From the NCBI GenBank assembly GCA_965226245.1, contig CBDDCL010000015.1, positions 5,642,001-5,706,000 of the forward strand: 64,000 nt of DNA. Direction: 5' to 3'. Below are positions 43,090 to 51,402 of the stretch, one piece after another (position 1 is the first letter of the stretch; the number at the start of each line of letters is the position of its first letter). The notes under the pieces are model-generated. The model was not told the origin of the DNA, ran no database searches, and saw nothing but the letters and a program-made list of their open reading frames with translations. The DNA is from CBDCYS01 sp965226245. GTDB lineage: Bacteria > Acidobacteriota > Terriglobia > Bryobacterales > UBA6623. Both the position numbers and the translations under genes were made by a program.

Positions 43090-44955
43090 ATGAAGCAACG
43101 GCGCTCACTAGTCTCGGCCATGGTGATTTGCGGCATGGCGCTCACCCTGATCGTCCTCGCTGTTGTTCAATACCGCTGGATCGGACAGCTCACCGAGAGC
43201 GACCGGGAAAGAATGCAAGCGAGTCTGGAAGTTTCCGTACGCCAGTTCCGGCAGGAATTTAATCGCGAGCTTTTGGGCCTTGGTGGCGCCTTCCGTCCCG
43301 ACTTCAGGGCTGTCGTGGAGCAGAATTGGGACGTCTACGCCGAGCGCTGGGAGGTGTGGATGCAAACATCTACCTACGCAAATCTGCTCAGCCAGGTTTT
43401 TGTTTGGCATTTCACGGCGGACGGCTCACCCGAACTTCTTCGGTTAAACCAGACCTTGAAGCAGTTCGAACCCACCGGCTGGCCTGCCCGCTTTGAAACC
43501 GTGTCAGAGATTGTGGAGTCGCAAGGCGGCCTCCGTCGCCGATTCGGAGGACCCGGCGGCCGTCCCGCTCCATGGATCGTGGTAGTGGATGTCCCTTTGG
43601 TGTTTCAGCCAATTCATTCGCTGGCCAGACGCCGGGACCGCGCCCCTTTTCGACCGTGGGAACCGCGGCAACCGATCGCTTACGTACTGCTGGAGCTAAA
43701 CGAGGAGTTTTTGGAAAGCGCGCTTTTCCCGGAACTAGCGGATCGATACTTCGCGAACTCAGATGGGTTCGTCTATCACGTCGCGATACTCAAGAATGCG
43801 GCATCGGAAGGCAACAACATCATCTATAGCTCCAGTCCGGCTCTGACCACGGAATCACTGGCCTCCCCCGACGCCAGCGTGCCGCTGCTATGGGGACCCG
43901 AGGACTATCTGGCGCGCTTCAACGAGCAGCGGCGGGAGCGCCCCCCGGGCCGAGTAGCCGATGGGCGGAGACCACCGCCTCCCGGACGGCCGGACAACCC
44001 CGCCGGACGCAGAGGCTTCCAAGGCCGGCACGCGCCGGTTCTTTTGTCAGGCACCGCGGACGGCGGCTGGACCCTGGCCGTGAAGCACACCGAGGGATCT
44101 CTGGACTCGGCGGTTCAATCACTCCGCCGCAGGAATATGGCCGTCAGTTTTGGCGTGCTCGTGCTTCTTGCCATCAGCATGGGGATGATTGTGGTCTCCG
44201 CGCAGCGTGCACAGCGTTTGGCGAAGCTCCAGATGCAGTTCGTCGCCGGCGTGTCCCACGAGCTGAAGACTCCACTGGCTGTGATTCGTTCCGCGGCCGA
44301 CAATCTGGCGGAAGGGATCGTCGGTTCTCCGCAGCGGATCAAAGATTACGGAGCGCTGATTCGAACCGAAGGGCGCAGACTCTCGACGATGATCGAGCAA
44401 ACCCTCGATTTAGCCGCCGGGCAAGCAAGCCCGGCATCCTATACGCTCAAGCCGCTGGCGCCGGCCAAGATGATTGACGCCGCCCTCGAAGTAACGGCGC
44501 CCGCGATCGAAGAGGTTCATGCAACGGTGGAGAAAACGATTGAGCCTGATCTGCCGGAAGTCCAAGCCGACGAAAACGCGGTCAAACAAGTTCTCCAGAA
44601 TCTTGTCAGTAACGCGCTGAAATATGGAGGCGCCGCCAAGAGGGTCGCCATACGTGCTGAAGCCTGTCAGGGCTCGGGCGGCCGGCAGGTCCGGATCTCG
44701 GTCGGCGACAACGGTGCAGGCATTGCGCCCGAGGACCTGGCACAGATTTTCGAACCGTTCTACCGGGGCAAGGCGGCGACGGATGCTCAGATTCAAGGCG
44801 CCGGTCTGGGCCTGAGCCTGGCCCGGGACATGGCGCACGCCATGGGCGCAACGATCAGCGTGGAAAGTACACCGGGCGAAGGCAGTTCTTTTTCTCTTCA
44901 TCTGCCGGTCGCCCAGGCGGCGAATGGGGGATCGGCGGCTTCACGGCAGGCCTAG
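43090..44955 (+). CDS. Sensor histidine kinase
   Basis: A 621-residue membrane kinase. First membrane segment at residues 7-27 (LVSAMVICGMALTLIVLAVV), a large extracytoplasmic domain to about 345, second segment near 350-370 (AVSFGVLVLLAISMGMIVVS), then HisKA with His390 in GVSHELKTPLAVIRSAADNL and HATPase motifs DENAVKQVLQNLVSNALKYG, SVGDNGAGIAPED and GAGLGLSLARDMA. Another ATG lies six codons upstream (43072). The regulator gene follows after 3 bp. Its neighbours suggest it senses envelope protein damage. Confidence 0.94.
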   Translation: MKQRRSLVSAMVICGMALTLIVLAVVQYRWIGQLTESDRERMQASLEVSVRQFRQEFNRELLGLGGAFRPDFRAVVEQNWDVYAERWEVWMQTSTYANLLSQVFVWHFTADGSPELLRLNQTLKQFEPTGWPARFETVSEIVESQGGLRRRFGGPGGRPAPWIVVVDVPLVFQPIHSLARRRDRAPFRPWEPRQPIAYVLLELNEEFLESALFPELADRYFANSDGFVYHVAILKNAASEGNNIIYSSSPALTTESLASPDASVPLLWGPEDYLARFNEQRRERPPGRVADGRRPPPPGRPDNPAGRRGFQGRHAPVLLSGTADGGWTLAVKHTEGSLDSAVQSLRRRNMAVSFGVLVLLAISMGMIVVSAQRAQRLAKLQMQFVAGVSHELKTPLAVIRSAADNLAEGIVGSPQRIKDYGALIRTEGRRLSTMIEQTLDLAAGQASPASYTLKPLAPAKMIDAALEVTAPAIEEVHATVEKTIEPDLPEVQADENAVKQVLQNLVSNALKYGGAAKRVAIRAEACQGSGGRQVRISVGDNGAGIAPEDLAQIFEPFYRGKAATDAQIQGAGLGLSLARDMAHAMGATISVESTPGEGSSFSLHLPVAQAANGGSAASRQA

Positions 44956-44958
44956 CAC

Positions 44959-45642
44959 ATGGCTCAACGGATTTTACTTGTCGAAGACGAGCCCGGCCTG
45001 CGGTTGACGTTGCAAGACCGCTTGCAGGCCGAGGGCTACGCAGTTGAAACCGCTTCCGAGGGCGATGAAGGTTTTTCCAAAGCTTTCTCCGGCGGATTCG
45101 ACCTCATCATCCTGGACGTAATGCTCCCTAACCGGAGCGGCATTGACATTTGCCGCGATTTGCGCCAATCGGGTCATAACACACCCATCTTGATGGTGAC
45201 GGCCCGCAGCCAGACCGTCGACAAGGTCTTGGGTCTTAAAATTGGCGCGGATGACTATCTCACCAAGCCGTTTGAGATGCTGGAGCTTCTGGCGCGCATC
45301 GAGGCCCTGCTGCGGCGATCCTCTCCCCAGCAGGTGCCGTCAGCCGGCTATGAATTCGGCAAAATCCGGGTCGATTCCCGGAGTACCGAGGTGACCCGGA
45401 ACGGCGAACTCCTCAATCTTTCCGCCAAAGAGTTTCAGTTGCTGCGGTATTTCATCGAGCACGACCGCGAGACCCTTTCGCGCGAAACTCTTCTGCAGCG
45501 CGTGTGGGGCTATCGATCGACGCCCTCCACCCGCACGGTGGATGTTCACGTTGCGTGGCTGCGGCAGAAACTCGAAGACGATCCCAAGAATCCGCGGTGG
45601 ATTCTCACCGTGCACGGCATGGGCTATAAGTTTACCGCCTAG
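44959..45642 (+). CDS. OmpR-family response regulator
   Basis: A 227-residue regulator. Receiver domain: acidic pocket VEDEPG (residues 8-13), phospho-acceptor Asp53 in LIILDVMLPNRSG, Thr in MVTARS and Lys in YLTKPFEMLEL. The C-terminal winged helix has LLNLSAKEFQLLRYFIEHDR, TLLQRVWGY and TRTVDVHVAWLRQKLEDDPK. Partner of the preceding kinase. Being OmpR-type, it should bind tandem half-sites such as the GTTAA-N6-GTAAA boxes nearby. Confidence 0.96.
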   Translation: MAQRILLVEDEPGLRLTLQDRLQAEGYAVETASEGDEGFSKAFSGGFDLIILDVMLPNRSGIDICRDLRQSGHNTPILMVTARSQTVDKVLGLKIGADDYLTKPFEMLELLARIEALLRRSSPQQVPSAGYEFGKIRVDSRSTEVTRNGELLNLSAKEFQLLRYFIEHDRETLSRETLLQRVWGYRSTPSTRTVDVHVAWLRQKLEDDPKNPRWILTVHGMGYKFTA

Positions 45643-45782
45643 CCCCTGGCATATTTCCGTGCAGCAGCGTGCAGAAAGTGGCATGTTTAAACGTCAGATT
45701 CGCCTTTTCATCGCCACTTTCTGGTACCAGTACTGCCACGGTCCTGAACGTGCCGTTTTTCTTCGTAAGTGATTTTCTTTCA

Positions 45783-46809
45783 ATGGGGTATTTAGTTGAC
45801 TCCAGTAGCCACTACATCTTGGGGGTGGGGGTGCCGGCCCTGGTGGCCTCGACCATTGTCTTATAGGGAGCAGGGTCGGCGGCGACCGCCTGCTGGAGGA
45901 GGCGATAGAAAAGTTTGCCGCGCGACCGTGAGGTCCGCCGGTTGAAGCGGAACGTGAACTCGTCCAGGTAGTAGTCCAAATACTCGTGACTGACAGCCCC
46001 CTGGTGGGTCCCCAACAGCCAGCGCTTTAGCAGAGAGGCGACACGATGGACTCTCGGCAGCAGCTTACTCGCCGATTGCCGCTTCCCGCGCAGCACGGTG
46101 ACTTCATGGCGGTATCCTTTGTTCTCCAATCCCGCATAGCCTTCCCAGCCGTCGGTGTGCACGAGGCTGCCAGGTTGGATAGCTTCTTCGACAAAGGCTT
46201 CCAAGCTCGCCGCTGAGGCATCCGCGATCCGACGGAGCCGGATGCGACCCATACCGCGCCCATCCTCCTCGGCAGCAACCGCAACTAACGCTTTGCCAAC
46301 CATTTCGCGACCTCGGACGCCCTCTTCGACTCCGCCCACATACGTTTCGTCCACCTCCACCCGGCCGACCAGCCGATTGCGACCGGGGCGCACCATGGCG
46401 CGGCGGAACTTGTGCAGCCAGGTCCAGGCGGTTACATAGCTACCCAAACCCAAGACCCGCTGCAACTCCAGCGCGCTGGCCCCGCCTTTTTGCGTTGTCA
46501 CCCACCAAGCCGCCCGGAACCACAACGTCAAGGGCTTGCGGGTGTCCTGGAAAATCGTGCCCGCCGTCACCGAGGCCTGGTAACCGCAGTCGGCGCAGAG
46601 CAGCAGATTGCGTTTGCTGGCCCATGAGGACTGGATCCCACAGCGCGGGCACACGAACCCCTCCGGCCAGCGCAGCTTCAGCAGGTACTCCCGGCACGCC
46701 TCCTCGGTCGAGAATCGAGCTTCCAACTCGACGAGGTTTCGGGGGTAGTCCTCCTTCATGCCCCCAACCACAACATATTGTGGCTACTGGAGTCAACTAA
46801 ATACCCCAT
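45783..46809 (-). mobile_element. IS1595-family insertion sequence, copy 3
   Basis: Third 1027-bp copy, same ends. The flanking direct repeat is 9 bp, tttctttca, at 45774-45782 and 46810-46818; 8 bp is usual, so one base matches by chance or the cut was offset. It landed in the intergenic space after the response regulator and breaks no gene that I can see. Confidence 0.96.
45812..46771 (-). CDS. IS1595-family transposase
   Basis: The 319-residue product is the same as in the other two copies, including the zinc-ribbon cysteines and the DDE motifs. Intact. Confidence 0.95.
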   Translation of the reverse strand: MVGGMKEDYPRNLVELEARFSTEEACREYLLKLRWPEGFVCPRCGIQSSWASKRNLLLCADCGYQASVTAGTIFQDTRKPLTLWFRAAWWVTTQKGGASALELQRVLGLGSYVTAWTWLHKFRRAMVRPGRNRLVGRVEVDETYVGGVEEGVRGREMVGKALVAVAAEEDGRGMGRIRLRRIADASAASLEAFVEEAIQPGSLVHTDGWEGYAGLENKGYRHEVTVLRGKRQSASKLLPRVHRVASLLKRWLLGTHQGAVSHEYLDYYLDEFTFRFNRRTSRSRGKLFYRLLQQAVAADPAPYKTMVEATRAGTPTPKM

Positions 46810-47074
46810 TTTCTTTCAATATTTGTCTCCGGTTTTCACCCTGCCGACAGTGGCAAAATATGGCGGACTACAGCGAATTTCCCCTCCGGGCCTCCACATC
46901 CGGGGTGCCGGGATGCACCACGATCCCTTGCGCTCCACCCGGCACCGTCCCTGTTGCCGCGGCCCGGAAGGAGAGTTCTCGCGGAATTCACGATTTCCTT
47001 GCGTTCTCCACCGCACGGAGGTGCTCGGAAGCCTGTGTTATTCTTGGGGTGGAAATGCCTGGGGCGGTCTCGAA

Positions 47075-47881
47075 ATGACGAAGACTCGCAGCCGAACCGT
47101 GGGGGTCGTGCTGACCCTGTGTTTGCTGCTGAGTTCTTCATTTGCTCAACGTTTTGGCGCTCAACGCTTCAGGGGGTTCCGTTCGTCTGAAATTCCTTCA
47201 GACTGGTTTGCCCCCGATGCCCAGGGCGAGTTTCATTTTGCCCGGCTGGCTTACAGCGGCTGGGGCGGCGGCCGCCGCGGCCGCGGGAGCTGGGCCACGG
47301 ACTATCCCGAGGCCGAATACCACTTCATGCAAGGCCTGCGCCGCCTGACGAGCATCGATTCGGCGCGAGGCGGCAAGATCTTTCGTCCCGATGACGAGGA
47401 TTTGTTTGACTACCCCTGGCTTTATGCCGTGGAAGTGGGGCAATGGGAGGTCAGCGAGGAGGACGGCGAACGCCTGCGCGAGTATTTGCTGCGGGGCGGC
47501 TTCCTGGTGGTCGATGACTTTCATGGGACCTATGAATGGGCGGCCTTTCTCCAAGGCATCAAGAAGGTGTTTCCCGAGCGGCCGATCATTGAGATCGGAG
47601 AAAACGACCCGCTGTTGCACGTCTTGTACGATCTGGATCAGAGAATCCAGGTCCCGGGCATTAGGTATGTCTGGTCGGGCGTCACTTACGAGCAGGACGG
47701 ATATGAGCCCTATTGGCGAGGCATCTATGATGATGAGGGCCGCCTGATGGTGGCGATCAATTTTAATATGGATTTAGGGGATGCCTGGGAGCATGCCGAC
47801 ACTCCGGAGTATCCCGAAAAAATGACGGCGTTGGCGTACCGATTTGGGATCAACTACGTCATATATTCCATGACCCACTAG
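47075..47881 (+). CDS. DUF4159 protein
   Basis: A 268-residue exported protein: signal peptide (VGVVLTLCLLLSSSFA), then the DUF4159 fold with FHFARLAYSGWGGGRRGRGS, YPEAEYHFMQGLRRLT, LREYLLRGGFLVVDDFHGTY and an end ..YRFGINYVIYSMTH. The glutamine-amidotransferase-like core is common in such proteins, which accompany MoxR/VWA/BatA clusters. The start at 47075 follows from the signal peptide. First gene of a co-directional row of eight; next gene 18 bp on. Confidence 0.88.
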   Translation: MTKTRSRTVGVVLTLCLLLSSSFAQRFGAQRFRGFRSSEIPSDWFAPDAQGEFHFARLAYSGWGGGRRGRGSWATDYPEAEYHFMQGLRRLTSIDSARGGKIFRPDDEDLFDYPWLYAVEVGQWEVSEEDGERLREYLLRGGFLVVDDFHGTYEWAAFLQGIKKVFPERPIIEIGENDPLLHVLYDLDQRIQVPGIRYVWSGVTYEQDGYEPYWRGIYDDEGRLMVAINFNMDLGDAWEHADTPEYPEKMTALAYRFGINYVIYSMTH

Positions 47882-47899
47882 GGGTTCGCGGCGAGCTAC

Positions 47900-50149
47900 G
47901 TGTTCGAGTTCCTTTTCAAATATCCGCCGACAGTCTTCCGCAAAGGGGACTTCGTTCTGGCCAGCGGCTGGCCCCTCTGGCTGCTGATCTTGCTCGTCCT
48001 AGGGGCCGGCGCCGGCCTGGCCTGGCATTTGAGAAAGCATCAAGGCTGGCTCGACGGCAAGAAACCGTTCCTCGTTTGGGGGTTGCAGTTCGCCTCGGTG
48101 ACCCTGGTGTTGTTCTTGTTGTGGCGGCCGGCGATCAGCATTCAGTCGCTGCGTTCGCAGCAGAATGTCGTTGCCGTCATCCTCGACACCTCTCGCAGCA
48201 TGGCTCTGGGCGAGGGCGGGAAGACTCGCTTGCAGCTTGCCTGGGATGCCCTCGATTCCGGCGTGATCGACGAACTCAAGGAAAGGTTCCGCGTACGGCT
48301 CTATGCGTTTTCGGGCGGGCTTCACCGCCTGGAGTCTCTCGAGAAGCTTCCCGCGGCAGGGAACGCCACGCGCATCGGCGAGTCCGTGGCGGCGGCGCTT
48401 CGGGAATCGGCGGCGCTGCCTCTGGGTGCTGTTGTGGTGTTCAGCGACGGGGCGGATAATACCGGAGCCTTCGATCGCCGGCTGATGGCCGAGATTCGTA
48501 AGAGGAATGTCCCGGTCCATACGGTTGGAGTCGGGCGCGAAGAAATCCCGGGCGATCTTGAACTCGCCGAAGTCACGGTTCCGCCGCGGGCCTTGCCCAA
48601 CTCGCAACTGAACGCGCAAGTGTCCATCCGGCATTCCGGCGGGGAGGAGAGAAAAACCCGCTTGACGGTGCGAGACGGCTCGATGATCCTCGCCTCGAAG
48701 CAGATCACGCTCCGTCGCGGGGAGAACGTTCACAACGCATGGATCGATTTCAGCGCGGGAGACGCGGGGATTCGCTATTTGAAGTTTGCTGTTGAGCCGG
48801 CCGGCGATGAAGAGATCACCGGCAACAACTCTCTCAGCCGTGTCATCGACGTGCCGCGAGGGCGGCGCAAGATCCTCTACGTCGAGGGCGAGCCTCGCTG
48901 GGAGTACAAGTTCATGCGCCGCGCGGTATTCAAAGACGCCAGCGTGCAGTTGGTGTCGATGCTGCGGACCTCTCCCAATAAGTTTTACCGCCAGGGGGTC
49001 GATACGCCGGAAGAGCTGGAAAACGGGTTCCCGACGGCCGAAGACGAGCTTTTCGCCTACGACGCGCTGATCATCGGAAGCATGGAGGCGGGCTTCTTTA
49101 CGCCGGAGCAGCAAGAGATGATCAAGCAGTTCGTGAACCGCCGCGGCGGGACTTTGCTCGTACTCGGCGGACGCAACGCCCTGGGTGACGGCGGTTGGGG
49201 CGCTTCGAAGGTTGCGGAGGTGTTGCCCGTCGCTGTTTCAGACAACTCGGACCGCACGTTTTTCCGCGAGACCGCCGAAGTCGTGCTTACGGATCAGGGC
49301 AGGGACTCGCTGATCTGCCGCTTCGATGAAGACGCGGCGAAGAACCTTGAAAAGTGGAAGGAGCTTCCCGCTCTCGCCGACTATCAAAGAGTGGGGGGCT
49401 TGAAGCCGGCCGCGGTGCCGCTGATCAACGCCCGCGTAGATGGGAAAGAGATTCCTCTGCTTGTAACGCAGAACTACGGGCGAGGCAAGGCCATTGTTCT
49501 GGCGACGGGCGGAACCTGGCGCTGGAAGATGGGACTGCCCCATGATGACACGCGGCACCACGTTTTTTGGCAGCAGTTGTTAAGGAGTTTGGTGGCCAAT
49601 TCGCCGGGTCCGGTTTCGATCTCCACGAACCGGCGGCTCTATGCCGACGACCCGACGGTCAAGCTTCGCGCGGAGGTTCGCACGAAAGAGTTCGAATTCG
49701 CGAACAACGCGACGGTGACAGCGCTGGTGACGCCGGAATCGGACGACCCGCATACCGTCGAACTCCATCCCTCCGCGGAAGAGGAGGGAGTCTACGAGGC
49801 GCAGTGGACCGCGGCGGGAACGGGCGCCTATCGCGTCGAAACCACGGCTCATCAGGGTGACGAGGTTTTAGGATCCGAGATTGTCCATTTTCGGCGCGAG
49901 GATGGTTTGGCGGAGGATTTTCACCCCCAGCAGAATCGCGAATTGCTGGAGCGGCTCGCCGAGCAGACCGGCGGGCGCTATTGGACGCTCGACGAAGTAG
50001 CGGATTTGCCGCGGGAAATTCGGTTTTCCGAGGCCGGCATTACTTCCCGCGAGATCATGGATCTGTGGGACATGCCGTTCTTCTTCTTATTGCTGCTCGG
50101 ACTGCGCGGCGGTGAGTGGTTGCTGAGGCGACGCTGGGGTGTGATTTAG
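47900..50149 (+). CDS. VWA and amidotransferase-like membrane protein
   Basis: A 749-residue protein. Two N-terminal membrane segments (WPLWLLILLVLGAGAGLAW and FASVTLVLFLLWRPAI), a von Willebrand A domain with MIDAS VILDTSRSM, a middle region with GRRKILYVEGEPRWEYKFMR and a glutamine-amidotransferase-like block QFVNRRGGTLLVLGGRNALG without an evident catalytic Cys, then a C-terminal membrane segment (FFFLLLLGLRGGEWLL). GTG start. Likely a membrane scaffold working with MoxR and the other VWA proteins. Confidence 0.85.
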   Translation: MFEFLFKYPPTVFRKGDFVLASGWPLWLLILLVLGAGAGLAWHLRKHQGWLDGKKPFLVWGLQFASVTLVLFLLWRPAISIQSLRSQQNVVAVILDTSRSMALGEGGKTRLQLAWDALDSGVIDELKERFRVRLYAFSGGLHRLESLEKLPAAGNATRIGESVAAALRESAALPLGAVVVFSDGADNTGAFDRRLMAEIRKRNVPVHTVGVGREEIPGDLELAEVTVPPRALPNSQLNAQVSIRHSGGEERKTRLTVRDGSMILASKQITLRRGENVHNAWIDFSAGDAGIRYLKFAVEPAGDEEITGNNSLSRVIDVPRGRRKILYVEGEPRWEYKFMRRAVFKDASVQLVSMLRTSPNKFYRQGVDTPEELENGFPTAEDELFAYDALIIGSMEAGFFTPEQQEMIKQFVNRRGGTLLVLGGRNALGDGGWGASKVAEVLPVAVSDNSDRTFFRETAEVVLTDQGRDSLICRFDEDAAKNLEKWKELPALADYQRVGGLKPAAVPLINARVDGKEIPLLVTQNYGRGKAIVLATGGTWRWKMGLPHDDTRHHVFWQQLLRSLVANSPGPVSISTNRRLYADDPTVKLRAEVRTKEFEFANNATVTALVTPESDDPHTVELHPSAEEEGVYEAQWTAAGTGAYRVETTAHQGDEVLGSEIVHFRREDGLAEDFHPQQNRELLERLAEQTGGRYWTLDEVADLPREIRFSEAGITSREIMDLWDMPFFFLLLLGLRGGEWLLRRRWGVI

Positions 50150-50240
50150 CACCGGGGGATGGCGTCACCCGGACCGCTAGAGGTTGTTCGGTCTGGTCAT
50201 CAACATTTTGGCGGATTTGGGCGTCAAAGTTAGGATAGGG

Positions 50241-51206
50241 ATGCGAGCTCAACAAAGCACTGGTAAGGGAGCAAACCGAGCATGGGGCTTGCCGCTTCCA
50301 GCGGCATTGGCCGTTGCAACCGTTGCATTCCTGGCCGCTATGCCGCTCCGTGCCGAATCCTACTTCGTGATTGTGGAGGGGCTGGGCGGCGAGCCATCCT
50401 ACCAGGAGCGTTTTTCAGAGTACGCCGGCAAACTGGAAGAGGTCTGCAAAAAGACGGCTGGAGATGAGTCGCGGGTTCACGTGCTGTCTGGTGAAACCGC
50501 AAAGCGCGGGGCGATCGAGGACTTGTTCAAACAACTTGCCCAGCAGACCGAGAAGGAAGATACCGTCTCGCTGTTCTTGATCGGGCATGGCAGCTGGGAC
50601 GGACATGCCTACAAGTTCAACATTCCCGGTCCCGACATCACGGCGAATCAGCTCCAGAAGCTGCTGGACGCTCTGCCAGCCGGCCGCCAGCTTGTGGCGG
50701 TAACGACGAGTTCGAGCGGCGCGTCCATCGATCAACTCAAGAGCGAACGCCGCGTTGTCGTGGCGGCGACCCGCAGCGGCCGCGAGAGGAATGCGCCGAT
50801 CTTTCCCAAATATTGGGTGGAAGCGCTCAGCAACGAGGCCGCCGATGCAGACAAGAACGACGTGATCACGGCGCTCGAAGCCTTCAATTACGCCGAGCAG
50901 AAGGTGAAAGGCTTCTTCGATAAAGAGAAGCGCATGGCGACCGAGCATGCGCGGCTGGAAGGCGGATTCGCGGCGAGTTTTACCCTCGCGCGGCTGGAGG
51001 CGGCGGTCGAGGCGGCCGAGGACCCAGTGGTGCGGGCATTGATGGCCGAGCGTGAGGAAATCGAACACCGCGTCAACGATTTGAAACTGCGCAAAGACAG
51101 CATTCCGGATGAGCAATACTTCGACGAGCTGGAAAAACTGCTGCTCGAGCTGGCCCGCAAGCAAGATGAAATTGAGAAGGCGACAAGGAGCATTTCGGAG
51201 CCGTGA
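50241..51206 (+). CDS. Caspase/C13-like protein lacking the nucleophile
   Basis: A 321-residue exported protein (signal peptide PLPAALAVATVAFLAAMPLRA). The caspase-like fold is suggested by TVSLFLIGHGSWDG (catalytic-type His) and QLVAVTTSSSGASIDQL, where the C13/C14 families have Cys before Ser-Gly. Here only Ser stands, so peptidase activity is doubtful. VVVAATRSGRERNAPIFPKY and a long charged C-terminal helix follow. I chose ATG 50241 with AGGATAGGG upstream; 50184 is possible. Confidence 0.6.
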   Translation: MRAQQSTGKGANRAWGLPLPAALAVATVAFLAAMPLRAESYFVIVEGLGGEPSYQERFSEYAGKLEEVCKKTAGDESRVHVLSGETAKRGAIEDLFKQLAQQTEKEDTVSLFLIGHGSWDGHAYKFNIPGPDITANQLQKLLDALPAGRQLVAVTTSSSGASIDQLKSERRVVVAATRSGRERNAPIFPKYWVEALSNEAADADKNDVITALEAFNYAEQKVKGFFDKEKRMATEHARLEGGFAASFTLARLEAAVEAAEDPVVRALMAEREEIEHRVNDLKLRKDSIPDEQYFDELEKLLLELARKQDEIEKATRSISEP

Positions 51207-51345
51207 CCGTCAGGGAGCGGTTAGCCGCTTCGACGCGCCTCATCCGGCAGCGGCCACGCTCCCCTCTTTGGTTGCGGCTCGTCCGGTTGCGGCTCGTCCG
51301 GTTGCGGCTCGTCCGGTTGCGGCTCGTACGCGTCAGGGGAGTGTA
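51205..51345. repeat. Dispersed repeat family, copy 2, with tandem 15-mers
   Basis: The first 85 bp match 20608-20693 (accgtcagggagcggttagc...). Then the 15-bp unit ggttgcggctcgtcc is repeated four times at 51270-51329, the last copy ending tac. It lies in the gap before the TPR protease; the open frame through it is not the gene's start. Confidence 0.85.
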
Positions 51346-51402
51346 AAATCAGCACAAGAAACCCAGTACAAGAATATCCCCCCAAGCAGTACTGCGACAC
51401 GA

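Noticed and set aside
51109..51402. N-terminal extension of the TPR metalloprotease
   Set aside because: These 98 codons overlap the preceding gene and a dispersed repeat with tandem 15-mers; a signal peptide starts properly at 51403.
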